From Penelope pileata (lineage: Eukaryota > Chordata > Aves > Galliformes > Cracidae): 64,000 nucleotides of DNA. The stretch spans positions 1,030,896-1,094,895 of the forward strand of contig WBMW01000170.1 in NCBI GenBank assembly GCA_013396635.1, given 5' to 3'. The notes under the pieces are model-generated. The model ran no database searches. It was not told the origin of the DNA and was given only the letters and a program-made list of their open reading frames with translations. Every line of letters begins with the position of its first letter. Position 1 is the first letter of the stretch. Shown in pieces: positions 22,083 through 32,359 of the stretch. The position numbers and the translations under genes are program-made.

Positions 22083-25000
22083 CTGTAAACAGAAAGGAAA
22101 CATCAGTATTTGCTGAATCTATTATTGACTGCTACAGGCTTACTCCAATTATTTATATTGCATAGTAAGGGGGATATCAGGGAGCTTCAGAAAGTAATGA
22201 CTAATCAAACAGAGGCATCAAGACCTTTTATTTAAAATATGCAGTGACTTCTTAAATTTTCTGTGTTGTAAGACCTGCCATCTTCAAGCCTGAGCACATC
22301 AGACCCTGGCTGCAGCTTCTTAGAGAATTCACCTGTGCAGAGCAAGCATCCCAATCTGTTTTGTACTCATATGGCATGCATACGTTTATTTAGAGTTGAA
22401 AAGTAGAGCAAGTATGCCCATTGCCTCTAAAACAATCCAGCCTCTGTCAGTTAAAAGTAGATATGATCAATCTCACTTCCGTCAGATGTACACATTTCCA
22501 CATATCCAAGATAGTTACATACTTCTCTTTCTTGTTAAAACCAAACATCTCATGACTGCTTAATACAATTGACTTCACATATAAGAATTGTATTATGATT
22601 CCAGGTAGCAATAGTATCTCCATTTTATAAAGTGGGACCCGAAAGAGACTAAGTGACTTTTCCAGAATCATTTAAAGAAAAAAACAGTGGCAGTCTAGAT
22701 GTCTTGATAAGTCTGTTAAGGTCCAGAGTCTCCTGGAATTAGCATCTGTAAGTGCTCTACTCCACTTATATTTCATTCACATGACTATAACATTCTGGTA
22801 TTTTACTACACAGATGAGGTGTCCTTGGGGCTTCTATTTACAGAGAAGTCAGAAACGGTTCCTAGCATTTGGGAGATTTTTCCTTCTCAACTGTAAGAAA
22901 ATTGTTGTTATTCCCACAACTGTATTGTACAGAGCAGTGAACTGGCCCTCTTCAGTTTGCAAAATACATTTCTCATCAAAGTATTTGGCCAAAGAAGAAT
23001 GTAACTGTAGGGAAACAGTTGATCACAGCATGAACTGATGATTGTGCAGCGCATGGTGGAGGGGTGTGACTGGCCTGGGGAATACTGGTAGATCACTTGC
23101 ACCCGTGACTGGAAGGGGTGGACCTGGGGCAGAGTGGGCCCAGGCTTAGACAAGGGCCAGTCAGGCAAAATGGAAGCAGTACGAGAGATCAGAAAGCAGC
23201 TGGAGAAGCAGTAGCGTATAGGAGGAGCTGAGAAAGAAGAAAATGATGTGGAGCAGAGCCCCTAACTCCAGATGAAACAAATGGCATAGATGTGAGAATC
23301 TGGACTTTTTCCGTTACAGTAAGAGTGTCCATTTTCCATGTAGCCAATATGTTAAATGAATATCGCCACTGGAAAGAATTTGAAGATTTTAATGTCTTGC
23401 TGAGAATGCAAACAACTATTGCACAAGTGCTCTAGATGCGTGGTAATGACATTTTTCCAGTATCATGGCAAAATGTACTTTTCTGTATAGAGCCAGCTAT
23501 AGTTCAAGAGTTTACTAGTCCAGTTGATCCTGGCAGACGGAGAGTTACAGAAGTCCCAACTGTATCACTCACTGGTAAAGAATGAATAGTCAAATTTTTC
23601 TTGCCATCAGATTTACCAGATGTCCATTTTTCCACTTTCCCCAAAACAGCGCACGTACTGATTTGTAGGACAGGCCTGAGCTCCTACTGCCACGCTAGAA
23701 GAAAGACACTGCTCCAGGAGTCTCTGAGGTATTTGAAGCAGACTGCACTTCACCAGTTCTCCAGAAGTCAACACCTATTGCTTGCAAGCCAAGTAGGGGA
23801 ATGTCAGTTAAAGGAATTTGGAAGGAAGACAACAGCTTTCTTTGACAGAAATTCCAGACAATTGATAGTCCTAGCAGTTATCTGATTCTGCACAGATATT
23901 AGAGAGACATCTTGGGTGAGCATGAGCTCTTGGAAAGACTGGCTAACTGGCACAGGTCGCATCCATACTGTTACCACTCAGTAGCCACACAAAATGTTAA
24001 AGAGGGAATGTGCTCTCACTCTTCTTTTACAGAAACAAACAGGTTTGTTAACTGCCCTGGAATTTAAAGACATAACAAAATGTCCTTGATGTTTTCATTG
24101 TCACTTCCTTCTCAACTAGGAACTCCTACCTAGAGGGATGGATTTATTTCAGGTTATTATACATACAAAGAAGCCTAACTGGCTGCTGTTATAAGATATA
24201 TTTGCAAGCCCTAAAATTCCTCAAAAAACTGAAGTGAAAAACAAACAAGGCAGTGCTTTAAATAAGAGCAGCAACTTGAACCGTAGACACCAATTTTCAT
24301 CCTAACCTTCCAGCCAGGCACCAGTTAGCACAGTAAAATCCTTCGAAAGTGGCTCTAAATAACAAAATGTTCAGGCACTACATAATCAGAAGCTGTATGG
24401 CCAAAGACAGCCAAACTCCCAGCTGCAGCCTGCAGTTCTGAACACATTTCCACACCAGTGAGGAAATGGCCTGTCACAACCACTGACTCAGTTACCAACA
24501 CATTTTTCCCTGTTCCCAGTGCACTCCCGTGGCTTCCTCCATGCGTTTAACTAAGCAACTGATGTAGTGTGACAACTACAAAGCACTTGCAGCATGCTGT
24601 ATCATCTTCAGCTCACTCGCCTCGGCAACAGCTAGGAAAGCGTGGAGTGTTCATGCAGCATTCAAAGGACAAAAGTGTGGGGGCAGTTTAGGGAAGCTGA
24701 ATGATGAGTCCTGTACAGGAGTTAAGTACTTATCACTGCTACTCTGACTAATTATCATAACTGCCGGTGTTTACTAACTCTTATTTTCAGAATCAAACGC
24801 TAACACTGGCTGTACAGAATTGTCTCCATTTTAGACTGTAAGCTCCCAAACACAATTGCCCAGAACTATTGTACTAGGTGCAGTTGTGGTACTGGAACAG
24901 ATATGCTTGTTGGCAAGAACGAACAAGGGCACTACACCTACATAAGTCAACCTTTAAAAAGAGATTATGAAAACAAAGTAGTCCTGATATCTCAAATTCA

Positions 25001-26556
25001 ATAAGCTGCAATAGAAACCAAATCTCAGGTTGTCAATCTTAAAAACAAAATAAACATCTCCTGAGCATATTTTGATAGAATCCATCAGTCTCGTGTGGCT
25101 ATCTCAGCAGAGTGGAAGAAGCAAGCTCCACAAAAGTACAGCAGAAAACAAGAAATGTTATTTCTTTTTCAGCAATTGCTCTTTGGGATTGGAATCAGGA
25201 GATGTTTTACTTCCCAGGCCAATGGCTGTTTCCAGTACTTAACAAGCTATAGTTTAAAAACAAACAAACAAAAACTAAATCACCAAAACCAACCAAACAA
25301 AAAAACCTCAACTTTGTTATTAACACGATTTCAGTATTTCCCCTTTTAGTTTGGGTTTCAGTGCAATCACATGAAGATTCTTATCAAAAAAAAACAACAA
25401 AAAAACAACAACCCACAAAGCTTGAAATGTTTATCAGTACCAACACCACTCAGGTGCTACCTCTGAAATCTTACTAGGAACCTAAGGTAAATAAGCTAAC
25501 ATCATTAGCATTAACTGAGCATTACACTATATGGAGGACAAAAGCACAAGCACAGTTATGTGTCTTGTGTCTTGGTTTGCATTTCCCATGTTCCTTTAGC
25601 GGAGAAAGAGCTGGAGTAAAGACTAGGTGTAGTAATAATTTTACAGGTAAGCAATCCATTTGTTAGACACAGCTCTTGTACACTTCCTGTGTGACCGTGC
25701 CTGCACAAAAGTATTTGGGAACATTATGTGAATAATCTTTCTAGATATCCTGCTGTTTCTCCGCTTATAGTTCCCCTTAGAAAAGTTATCTTTTTCAGTA
25801 AAAATTCAGTCTCTGCCAATAGGAAATTCCTGCTCTCTCAAGCAGCCACATTGAAACCACCTTGAGAACTTTTGACAATCTAATTATCAGCTTCTTACGT
25901 GAGCTGTTCAAACAGGTCTGGTGCAAGTCAATGCCAGTCAGCAAGTAAGACTTGCTATTAAAAATCCTACAGCACATGACAGATAGTGAGAAATTTGTGA
26001 GTTTGTAGCCCAAATGCCATAAAGCTTTGAGTTTAGTCAGTCTGCATCTGTGCCTCAGGCTCCCTAACTGAAAACAGAAAATGATGGCTACTATCATCAG
26101 TTCCTAACTAACATCCCAGTGGTGCTCTGAGGCTTGCCTAACGTTTGTGTGTATATGGTATTCATCAGTGCTGCATTAATCCTTTGACTACGCAGGTGGC
26201 TACAAGGGCATCCCATTTGTATTGCTTTCAGCAATATTCTTATGTGTTATGTACAGGAAATTTTCCTTGAACAGAATATATCAAGATGCAAGAAGCTTCT
26301 TTTTGTTTTAAGCAAAGGAAAACTATGAGGAGATCGGAATCTTATGTGAAGGAATTTCATAATGGGCCCACGTAGATGCTCACCACACGCTTGCCTATCC
26401 ATCTCCCACAAAGCAAAAGAATAACATTTTCAAATTGCTTGTTTTAGAACATTTTACTAAAAATGTAACCCCCAAACATTATCTGGTCGCTACTGAAAAG
26501 TCACAGGGGATCATCCAGTGTGGGTACTGGTGGCATTTACTATTACATGCACTTAC
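22083..26556 (-). other. MANSC1: MANSC1 intron
   Basis: The intron joins the exons at 26557-26697 and 21100-22082, with GT (26555-26556) and AG (22083-22084) ends on the minus strand. The interior is AT-rich with some A-rich CAAA runs (25260-25400). No nested gene is supported. The 23601-23885 plus-strand ORF has no homology I recognise. Confidence 0.8.
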
Positions 26557-26697
26557 CTTGAGCTATCCTGTAGCTCACAAGTCCCACTGCAGGTTTCATC
26601 GGACAAGCCTCTGTGCTAGGGCAATGAAACAGGTAGCAGTTTGGGTGTGCGCTTGTCCTTCGAGCATCAAAAATCACAAAGTTACACTTCTTGTCTC
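26557..26697 (-). CDS. MANSC1: MANSC1 middle coding exon: second half of the MANSC domain
   Basis: This 141-bp exon on the minus strand has acceptor TTTTGCAG before 26697 and donor CAAG|GTAAGT after 26557. It encodes DKKCNFVIFDARR, then NCYLFHCPSTEACPMKP and GLVSYRIAQ. Four cysteines and the CNFVIFD and CYLFHCP blocks are the second half of a MANSC domain, the N-terminal cysteine-rich module also found in HAI-1 and LRP11. Splice phases agree on both sides: the preceding exon gives G + GA (Gly) and the following junction gives G + AT (Asp). It is too short and too embedded in intron to stand out as an ORF, but the match is clear. Confidence 0.92.
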
Positions 26698-27462
26698 CTG
26701 CAAAAGAACACACACACATTTCAACAACAGGGACTTTTATAGCATCTTGATTATCAACTCTGGTTTGCTAAAACTTAAGTTTTCGTTGTGCGAGTAAGAG
26801 GAAATCTACTTACATTCCTACAGGAAAAGCAACACCAGACTGCAAGAATGGCTGAAGGCCAACATATGAAAGGTTACACCTTCCTCTTCCTGTACAGATG
26901 AATATGTGGAAGTAATGAGTCTAATCCCTCATTATCCCCTCACCCATACCACACTGGCACCACTTTATACAACAATTTTTTGCTTACAAATCCTGATAAA
27001 TCTGAAATTTTCCTCAATGTACGCATAGGTGGGCGCTCTTCCTGTCTTATTATGGGTCCCTTTTAAACGCTGTCATTTCCACTTGCTGCTGTACCTCCTG
27101 CCACTCTAAAAGCCTGATGAAAACCAGGACTTTCAGGGAAGAATAAGGGTTAGGGTTTTCATTTCTGGCTAAGAATGAACAAAGTGCAAAATGTCACTCA
27201 CTTTGTAGCGTGTCTGCCAGACAGATTTGATACATCTTGGCATTTAGGGGTCTGAGAGGCTTTATATTGGAGGCTACATCTGCTTCTCTCCTGCAGTTAT
27301 CCTCCCACACACTCTGGCAGCAACGACCTAGCATCACGTTAGGCCAAGGCGGATCGCAGCAGCAGCAGCATGCTGTGGTTGCTGGCAGTGTGAATGGCAG
27401 AGCAAGGAGCATTTCAGTGCCAAGCAGCGCGATCCCCCTCATCCCTTCCTTGTGGGAACCCN

Positions 27463-27636
27463 GCTGCCGCCGGGCCGAGGGCAGGGCGGCCCCGCCCGGC
27501 CCCGCTCCGCTGCCCGGGGTTCGCGGCCCTGTGCGGGAGCTCAGTTGTGCCCGGTAGCCGGCCCCGTGAAACCTCCAGGTCAGGCTGTTCGGGTGGCGGG
27601 CGGTGGTGGCTCAAAGCCGTGCCTCTTCTCCCCCTC
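27463..27636. promoter_or_regulatory. MANSC1: CpG-island block, probably part of the MANSC1 promoter
   Basis: Extremely GC-rich 174-base block bounded by an n on the left and the large gap on the right. Its last 28 bases (27609-27636) are identical to 28191-28218, which begins straight after the n at 28190. This suggests the block is a small contig that belongs on the other side of the exon, next to the promoter. It contains no ATG on the minus strand. Confidence 0.45.
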
Positions 27637-27928
27637 NNNNNNNNNNNNNNNNNNNNNNNNNNNNNNNNNNNNNNNNNNNNNNNNNNNNNNNNNNNNNNNN
27701 NNNNNNNNNNNNNNNNNNNNNNNNNNNNNNNNNNNNNNNNNNNNNNNNNNNNNNNNNNNNNNNNNNNNNNNNNNNNNNNNNNNNNNNNNNNNNNNNNNNN
27801 NNNNNNNNNNNNNNNNNNNNNNNNNNNNNNNNNNNNNNNNNNNNNNNNNNNNNNNNNNNNNNNNNNNNNNNNNNNNNNNNNNNNNNNNNNNNNNNNNNNN
27901 NNNNNNNNNNNNNNNNNNNNNNNNNNNN
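27637..27928. other. Assembly gap (292 N)
   Basis: Continuous run of N between a GC-rich block and ordinary intron sequence. ORFs that span it are artefacts. Confidence 0.98.
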
Positions 27929-28001
27929 CTAGGCAATTCTGTAAGTAATTTCCTAAGCGTTTGTAAGCAGTGATAGAAAAGGCCGGAGAGGATTCGGTTA
28001 C

Positions 28002-28189
28002 CTGACAGCTTTTTTCCCAAGCAGCAAGCACGTATGCAAGCCTCCGCTGTTGCGGTGCGCACCGGTTCCGTGCCTCGGACACCTCGGGGGAGAGACAAGT
28101 TGATATCGATGATGGCGTTGTCCACTCGCTCCGTGGGGCAGCCCCGGCTCGGGCTGGGCGCGGGCACGGCGCAGGTGACGGCCAGCAGG
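28002..28189 (-). CDS. MANSC1: MANSC1 first visible coding exon: signal-peptide end and first half of the MANSC domain (5' end lost)
   Basis: Minus-strand codons read LLAVTCAVPAPSPSRG, the end of a cleavable signal peptide, then CPTERVDNAIIDINLSLPRG, VRGTEPV, and ACIRACCLGKKLSG. The IDI..SL..GVRGTEPV and C...CC..K.SG pattern is diagnostic of the MANSC domain. The donor TCAG|GTAACC at 28001 leaves one base that pairs in phase with the exon at 26697. The frame reaches the n at 28190. Beyond that it would read an Arg/Gly/Lys-rich peptide quite unlike a signal sequence, and no suitable Met is seen. The start codon and hydrophobic core are therefore missing from the assembly rather than absent from the gene. 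With the two later exons the readable protein is about 436 residues, close to human MANSC1 (431). Confidence 0.88.
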
Positions 28190-28190
28190 N

Positions 28191-28218
28191 GCTCAAAGCC
28201 GTGCCTCTTCTCCCCCTC
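28191..28218. repeat. 28-bp exact duplicate of 27609-27636
   Basis: GCTCAAAGCCGTGCC followed by TCTTCTCCCCCTC occurs identically at both places. One copy ends exactly at the N gap and the other starts exactly after a single n. This arrangement is the signature of contig overlap rather than genomic duplication. Confidence 0.9.
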
Positions 28219-30599
28219 GGACCCGGTTTTGGGGCTGTAACGGAAGGAGTTAATATGCATATCCTGGTCTGAGTGTATGCGTGCGTTCTTCTGTGCCTGT
28301 GTAAGCCTGTCTCGGCTGCCCCAGTAACCTCGTCCAAATCGCAGCAGGGCTGAGCAGTGTTTGCTGAATGGTAGTCGTGTGCTGTCTGCGGGCACTGTGA
28401 GCTGAACTGCCTTAGTGCTATTGCTTAACTCATGTTTGTACTCCAGAATTTTTCATTTTCTCTTTATATATCTCTTTTTTCTTTTTTTTTCTTTTATTTT
28501 TTCCCTCTTCCTCTCTCCTCTCTCAGAATAGTGTTTAGGCATAGAAGAGGCCTAGGCAGTGAGGAATGCCAGGAACAAAAGGACCGTACGACATAGTCCT
28601 TCAGGTATCGCATCCCGCATTGCACTTAGAACAACATAGCTATGACTGTAAACAAAATTAATTTCCCTTTTAAGGTGGTCCATCACACGAACAGTTGCCC
28701 AAGGTCAGATTATTCCACACAGTGCAATGGCTGTTGTAAAATGATAACAACAGGTAGTCTGATCACGTCTCTCTCAGACACCTGCTCTCTGCTTTCATAA
28801 AAGGAATGCAAACTGCCAGGCCACGGGCTGGACATCTGTGTAATGCAAGCAGGATTTCTTGTTTCTTTGGGGCGTGCTTGAGATCCTTGGTTGGAAAGGG
28901 CGTTGTGCTGGCAGCATCAGCACGTCCTGCTTCACGCTGACCTGCGTCACAGGCCCGTGCCAGCGGGTGGGCAGCACCGTTATCCTTCGCCCCCATTCGC
29001 TGGGAGCTGGCTTTCATAGGGGCATGTGTGTCAGAGGAGCTGCGCTGCTAATAGCTACGTAGTTAATAAGCCATTCAGACAGTTTCAAACAATCCACTGC
29101 TGTCAAACGCTGAATACATAAAGTAACAAAGGAAAAACCAACGGAGAAGCTACATGAAATATTTGCCAAAGCCCTTATGTTGCTTGGGCCATGGTCACAC
29201 AAACATCAGATATATGATATGTATTATATATTCTAATGTAAGTATAAACACACACTGTGTAGTTTCAGGCACCTTAACTTAGTTATCAGCTGAACGACAC
29301 CACAGAGGATTTGTGTTACGCCCACATTAGGGGCAAAACAAAGAATTCACTTGTACAACCACATGAAAATAGACCTTTATTGTAATAATGTTTAGGATGA
29401 TAGGACTCCACGTGGCAGACACATGCACTGGTTGATAGGTGAGTGAAATCACAGAATCAAAAATCTTTTCCGGGGCGGTGGGATACTGCACATTCACACT
29501 TTCACAGTAAGAAATGAAAACAGGTCACAGAGGAGTTGTCAAGTGCACTTTACAAACCATTTACAGGTCTGCTATGTAGAAGTGGGAATGCAGCTAACTG
29601 CAGTTAAATATGCTGATCCAATGGAGCTAATTTTAAAATTTGCCTGAGATGGATGGATAACATGGCACATCCTTATGGCGAGCCCTGGCTGGGTTGCAGC
29701 TCTGCAGACATCACTCACGCTGTCTTTGCACACTGCAGGTTCTTCCTGGAGAGCCACTGGAGCTACTCACTGGTGATTTTAATAACGTGTGTGAACAGTG
29801 CAGATTCAGAACTCGGCTTTCTGAACAGAATTGTGCCCACAACAGCTTGTTCTCCCCTCCAGTAACTATATGTATCTGAAAATATTTATCTGCTGTTTTA
29901 GCAGGAGTTAAGCAGTAGTTGGGGTAGTGAAAAGAAAGTGCCCCATTGCTAGCTCACAGCCTTTGTGTGGCAGCCTGCAGCTCTGGGAGCGGTGCGGGAT
30001 GGAGGGTTCTCCCTGCAGCCCCATCTCAGTAACGGTTGTGAAGAGCAGATCCCACAAGACAGGAGGAGGATTATTTTTGTGTTAAATTAAATCTTGGCAG
30101 AGGTTAGTAAAGGCAGCCAGGAGAGGCGATGCTGAACTTGGCTGAGCGCGGGGCTTCCACAGATGCTGTGTGCTGTACATGAGCAGAGAGCACTTGTTCA
30201 GAAGTACCAAAACTTCTTTTATTTATGGGTGGTTCTGTCAGAGACAGGCATGTGGCTTCCTTACTGATTTGATGGTCAGACGTGAACATAAAGAGTCTGA
30301 AGTGTCCAAGTATGGCTCCTTCTCCCTTTCGATTGTTTCCTGGCTTAATCTAAATCACCTGGGACCTTCCAGTCGGGGCCACCCTTACCATTCCTGCTCA
30401 CGACAAATGCAGTTGTGAGGGCTGCTTCTGGCAGGCTGCTAGCTGGTTAACACCCACAGACGTGTTTTAGCTTTCAAAAGGTGAAAAAAAACAGCACAGG
30501 AGAACGGGGTGACCCAGCTGAGCGTGTATCCTCACTGGGTGGCTGTGATGCTTTGCAGGTTTGCCTTCCATTGCACGGCCAGAAATATCAGCGCTGTAA
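28219..30599. other. Intergenic region between MANSC1 and BORCS5
   Basis: Divergent intergenic space. It includes a 78-base pyrimidine tract at 28449-28526. No exon with coding homology is visible, and BORCS5 exon 1 was searched for here without success. Confidence 0.55.
28449..28526 (+). repeat. Long pyrimidine tract ending in CAG
   Basis: T/C-only sequence with few interruptions runs into TCTCAG|AATAG. It looks like an exaggerated 3' splice site on the plus strand, but no open frame follows. Confidence 0.5.
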
Positions 30600-31060
30600 T
30601 TAAAAATCTAGATTAGCACCGCCTCCTCCCTGTTCTCACGGAGGCTGTACAGGCCGGGCGGCAGCCGAGAGGCAGCGGCAACAGCAGCAACAGGCCTGGG
30701 CCTGAGGCGAGCAGGCCTCAAGGCGCTCCGGAGCCGCTCCCCACACGGGTACACCAGCCCCACGCTGATCCAGGACGAGCAGCCCAGCAGCGCCACGCCC
30801 CGCGCCTTTAAGCGGAGCCCCGCCTGCCGCCGTGCCGTGCCGTGCCGGGCGGGGCCTGCCCTGANAATGAGGCGGCTGGGGTGGGTGCTGGAGCCGCCGC
30901 GGGGCGAGGCGCGGGCGCCGCGACCGCTCGGAGCGCTGAGAGGCGCGTGCTGGGGCGGGGAGGTGCGGCCGGCACAGGGGGGAAGCAGGAAAAGGGGAGC
31001 CCCGCGGGTACCTCGGCTCCAGCCCTGACACCACCGGTCGGATGCAGAGGGGCTGCTGCA
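30600..31060 (+). promoter_or_regulatory. BORCS5: CpG island, probable BORCS5 promoter and first exon region
   Basis: Strongly GC- and CG-rich block with a CGTGC tandem near 30830-30850 and one ambiguous base at 30865. It lies about 0.8-1.2 kb upstream of BORCS5 exon 2 on the same strand. BORCS5 exon 1 should be a short coding exon beginning with a Met-Gly myristoylation signal. No such sequence is legible, so it may have been lost at the n or may lie elsewhere in the GC-rich gaps. A TAC-containing donor-like GCG|GTACC occurs at about 31006. Confidence 0.55.
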
Positions 31061-31092
31061 GGGATGCTAACCTCGGCGGGGAGACGTGGTAG

Positions 31093-31291
31093 GTGTCACA
31101 GAATCCTGGAATGGCTTGGGGTGGAAGCGACCTGAAAGCCCATCCAGTTCCAACCCCACTGCCATGGGCAGGGTCACTATCCACTGGGTCAGGCTGCTGT
31201 GGGCCCCATCCAGCCTGGCCTTGAGCACCTCCAGGGATGGGGCGTCCACAGCTGCTCTGGGAAACCTGCTCCAGTGTCTCACCACCCACTG
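31093..31291 (-). mobile_element. CR1 LINE 3' tail fragment
   Basis: In reverse orientation: CACAGAATCCTGGAATGGCT, followed by the CR1 block with CCATGGGCAGGGTCAC and the GGCTGCTGTGGGCCCCATCC region, ending near CAGTGTCTCACCACCCA. About 200 bp and well conserved. It lies in the short interval between the CpG island and BORCS5 exon 2. Confidence 0.9.
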
Positions 31292-31299
31292 AGTTGGGG

Positions 31300-31788
31300 G
31301 AAGAGATGTGTCAGTGACGTTTTATCTGAATGTGGATGATAACACAGCATGTATAACGTTACAGCAGGAACCCCACATGTATTTGAAATTAAGCTAATGA
31401 CCTGAATCTTTCCCATAAAGGTATCTAAGCCTATAAAAGAGCATTACTGCTACAGTGTAATGCTGACAAATGAGATGTGTTTGGTAATTTTTGCCTTCTG
31501 CCTTAGTCATTAAAATGAAAGCATGTCAAGTTATCCCTAGGGAGAGAAAGCAACGCATCTGTAATCAGTGTTCTGTTACGTCCTTCTGAAAAACTTTGTT
31601 GAACACAGTACATGACCAGAGAGAGGGTGAGAAGGGGAGGGTATGGCTGGTGATTTCAGAGATGTTTTTACTATAGAAAACATACCTGCACAGCATTGAA
31701 TGTGGTAACGTTCTCATAGGGTTAAGTCCTGATGGAATCTGCTTATTAATTTGATTGTTCCCCATCTTCCCTCCCTGTGTCCTTCCAG
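31300..31788 (+). other. BORCS5: Intron just upstream of BORCS5 exon 2
   Basis: AT-rich sequence with a good polypyrimidine stretch (CCCCATCTTCCCTCCCTGTG) leading to the exon 2 acceptor. No other features. Confidence 0.7.
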
Positions 31789-31932
31789 CATCTCCATCAC
31801 CAGCCAAGCAACGAGCAAAAATGGATGACATTGTGGTGGTGGCCCCAGGAACACAGTCCTCCCGGAACGTGAGCAACGATCCAGATGTCATAAAACTTCA
31901 GGAAATTCCAACGTTCCAGCCCCTTTTAAAAG
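31789..31932 (+). CDS. BORCS5: BORCS5 (myrlysin, LOH12CR1) exon 2
   Basis: A 144-bp exon follows acceptor CCTTCCAG (AG at 31787-31788) and ends at donor AAAAG|GTAAGT (31933). It encodes SPSPAKQRAKMDDIVVV, then RNVSNDPDVIKLQEIPTFQP and LLK. This is nearly identical to the N-terminal quarter of vertebrate BORCS5. The exon starts in phase 1 and ends in phase 1, so it adds 48 codons. BORCS5 is the lipid-anchored subunit of BORC, the eight-subunit complex on lysosomes that recruits the GTPase ARL8 and so couples lysosomes to kinesin for movement to the cell periphery. The myristoylated N-terminus (exon 1) and the coiled-coil remainder (exons 3 onward) are not seen in this window. Confidence 0.95.
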
Positions 31933-32341
31933 GTAAGTGACTGTTTCTTCTCTGTTTTTAAAGGCCTTTTATTTGTGCTGAATAGAGTGTGTGCTTTGTG
32001 TATCCTGAGATTCCTACTGAAGTTCACGTTTCTGTCTGTGTTTTTCATGCCCTTGCTCTTGTTTTAAACCCTATATTCTTTTGTCTTCCATAATCATTCC
32101 CGGCCTTCTACACGGTGTATGAACTAGAGGTGTGCTAGTAATGATCTCTGAAGTAGAACCGTCTGCTGTGGAGACATAACAGCTCCGAGCTTCCCAGTTT
32201 GCCGAGTACCACTGGGTTGAAAGGCTGTCCATAAAGATGCTATGTTACATTCCAATATGTCACAGACCACAGTCTCCAGTTTTGCTCTGGACTCTTAGAA
32301 ACGTATCTACGTGTTACTATCTCAGAATAAAGCTACATGCG

Positions 32342-32359
32342 CTCTCTCTCTCTCTCTCT
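32342..32359. repeat. (CT)9 microsatellite
   Basis: Perfect dinucleotide run in the BORCS5 intron. Confidence 0.9.

Larger units (their letters stand above)
26698..28001 (-). other. MANSC1: MANSC1 intron containing a gap and a possibly misplaced block
   Basis: The intron's minus-strand ends are GT at 28000-28001 and AG at 26698-26699. It contains a single n at 27462, a very GC-rich block at 27463-27636 and a 292-base gap. The GC-rich block looks like CpG-island promoter sequence and may not belong here (see findings). TTAGGG-like GGGTTAGGG near 27147 is two units only and not telomeric. Confidence 0.6.

Noticed and set aside
27143..27160. GGGTTAGGG resembling telomere repeat
   Set aside because: Only two units; interstitial telomeric sites need several.
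27394..28395. ORFs of 170-307 codons spanning the second N gap
   Set aside because: Frames are joined only through N. The real content is the MANSC1 exon at 28002-28189 on the minus strand.
29450..29500. AATCACAGAATCAAAAATC resembling a reversed CR1 3' end
   Set aside because: The resemblance stops after about 15 bases.
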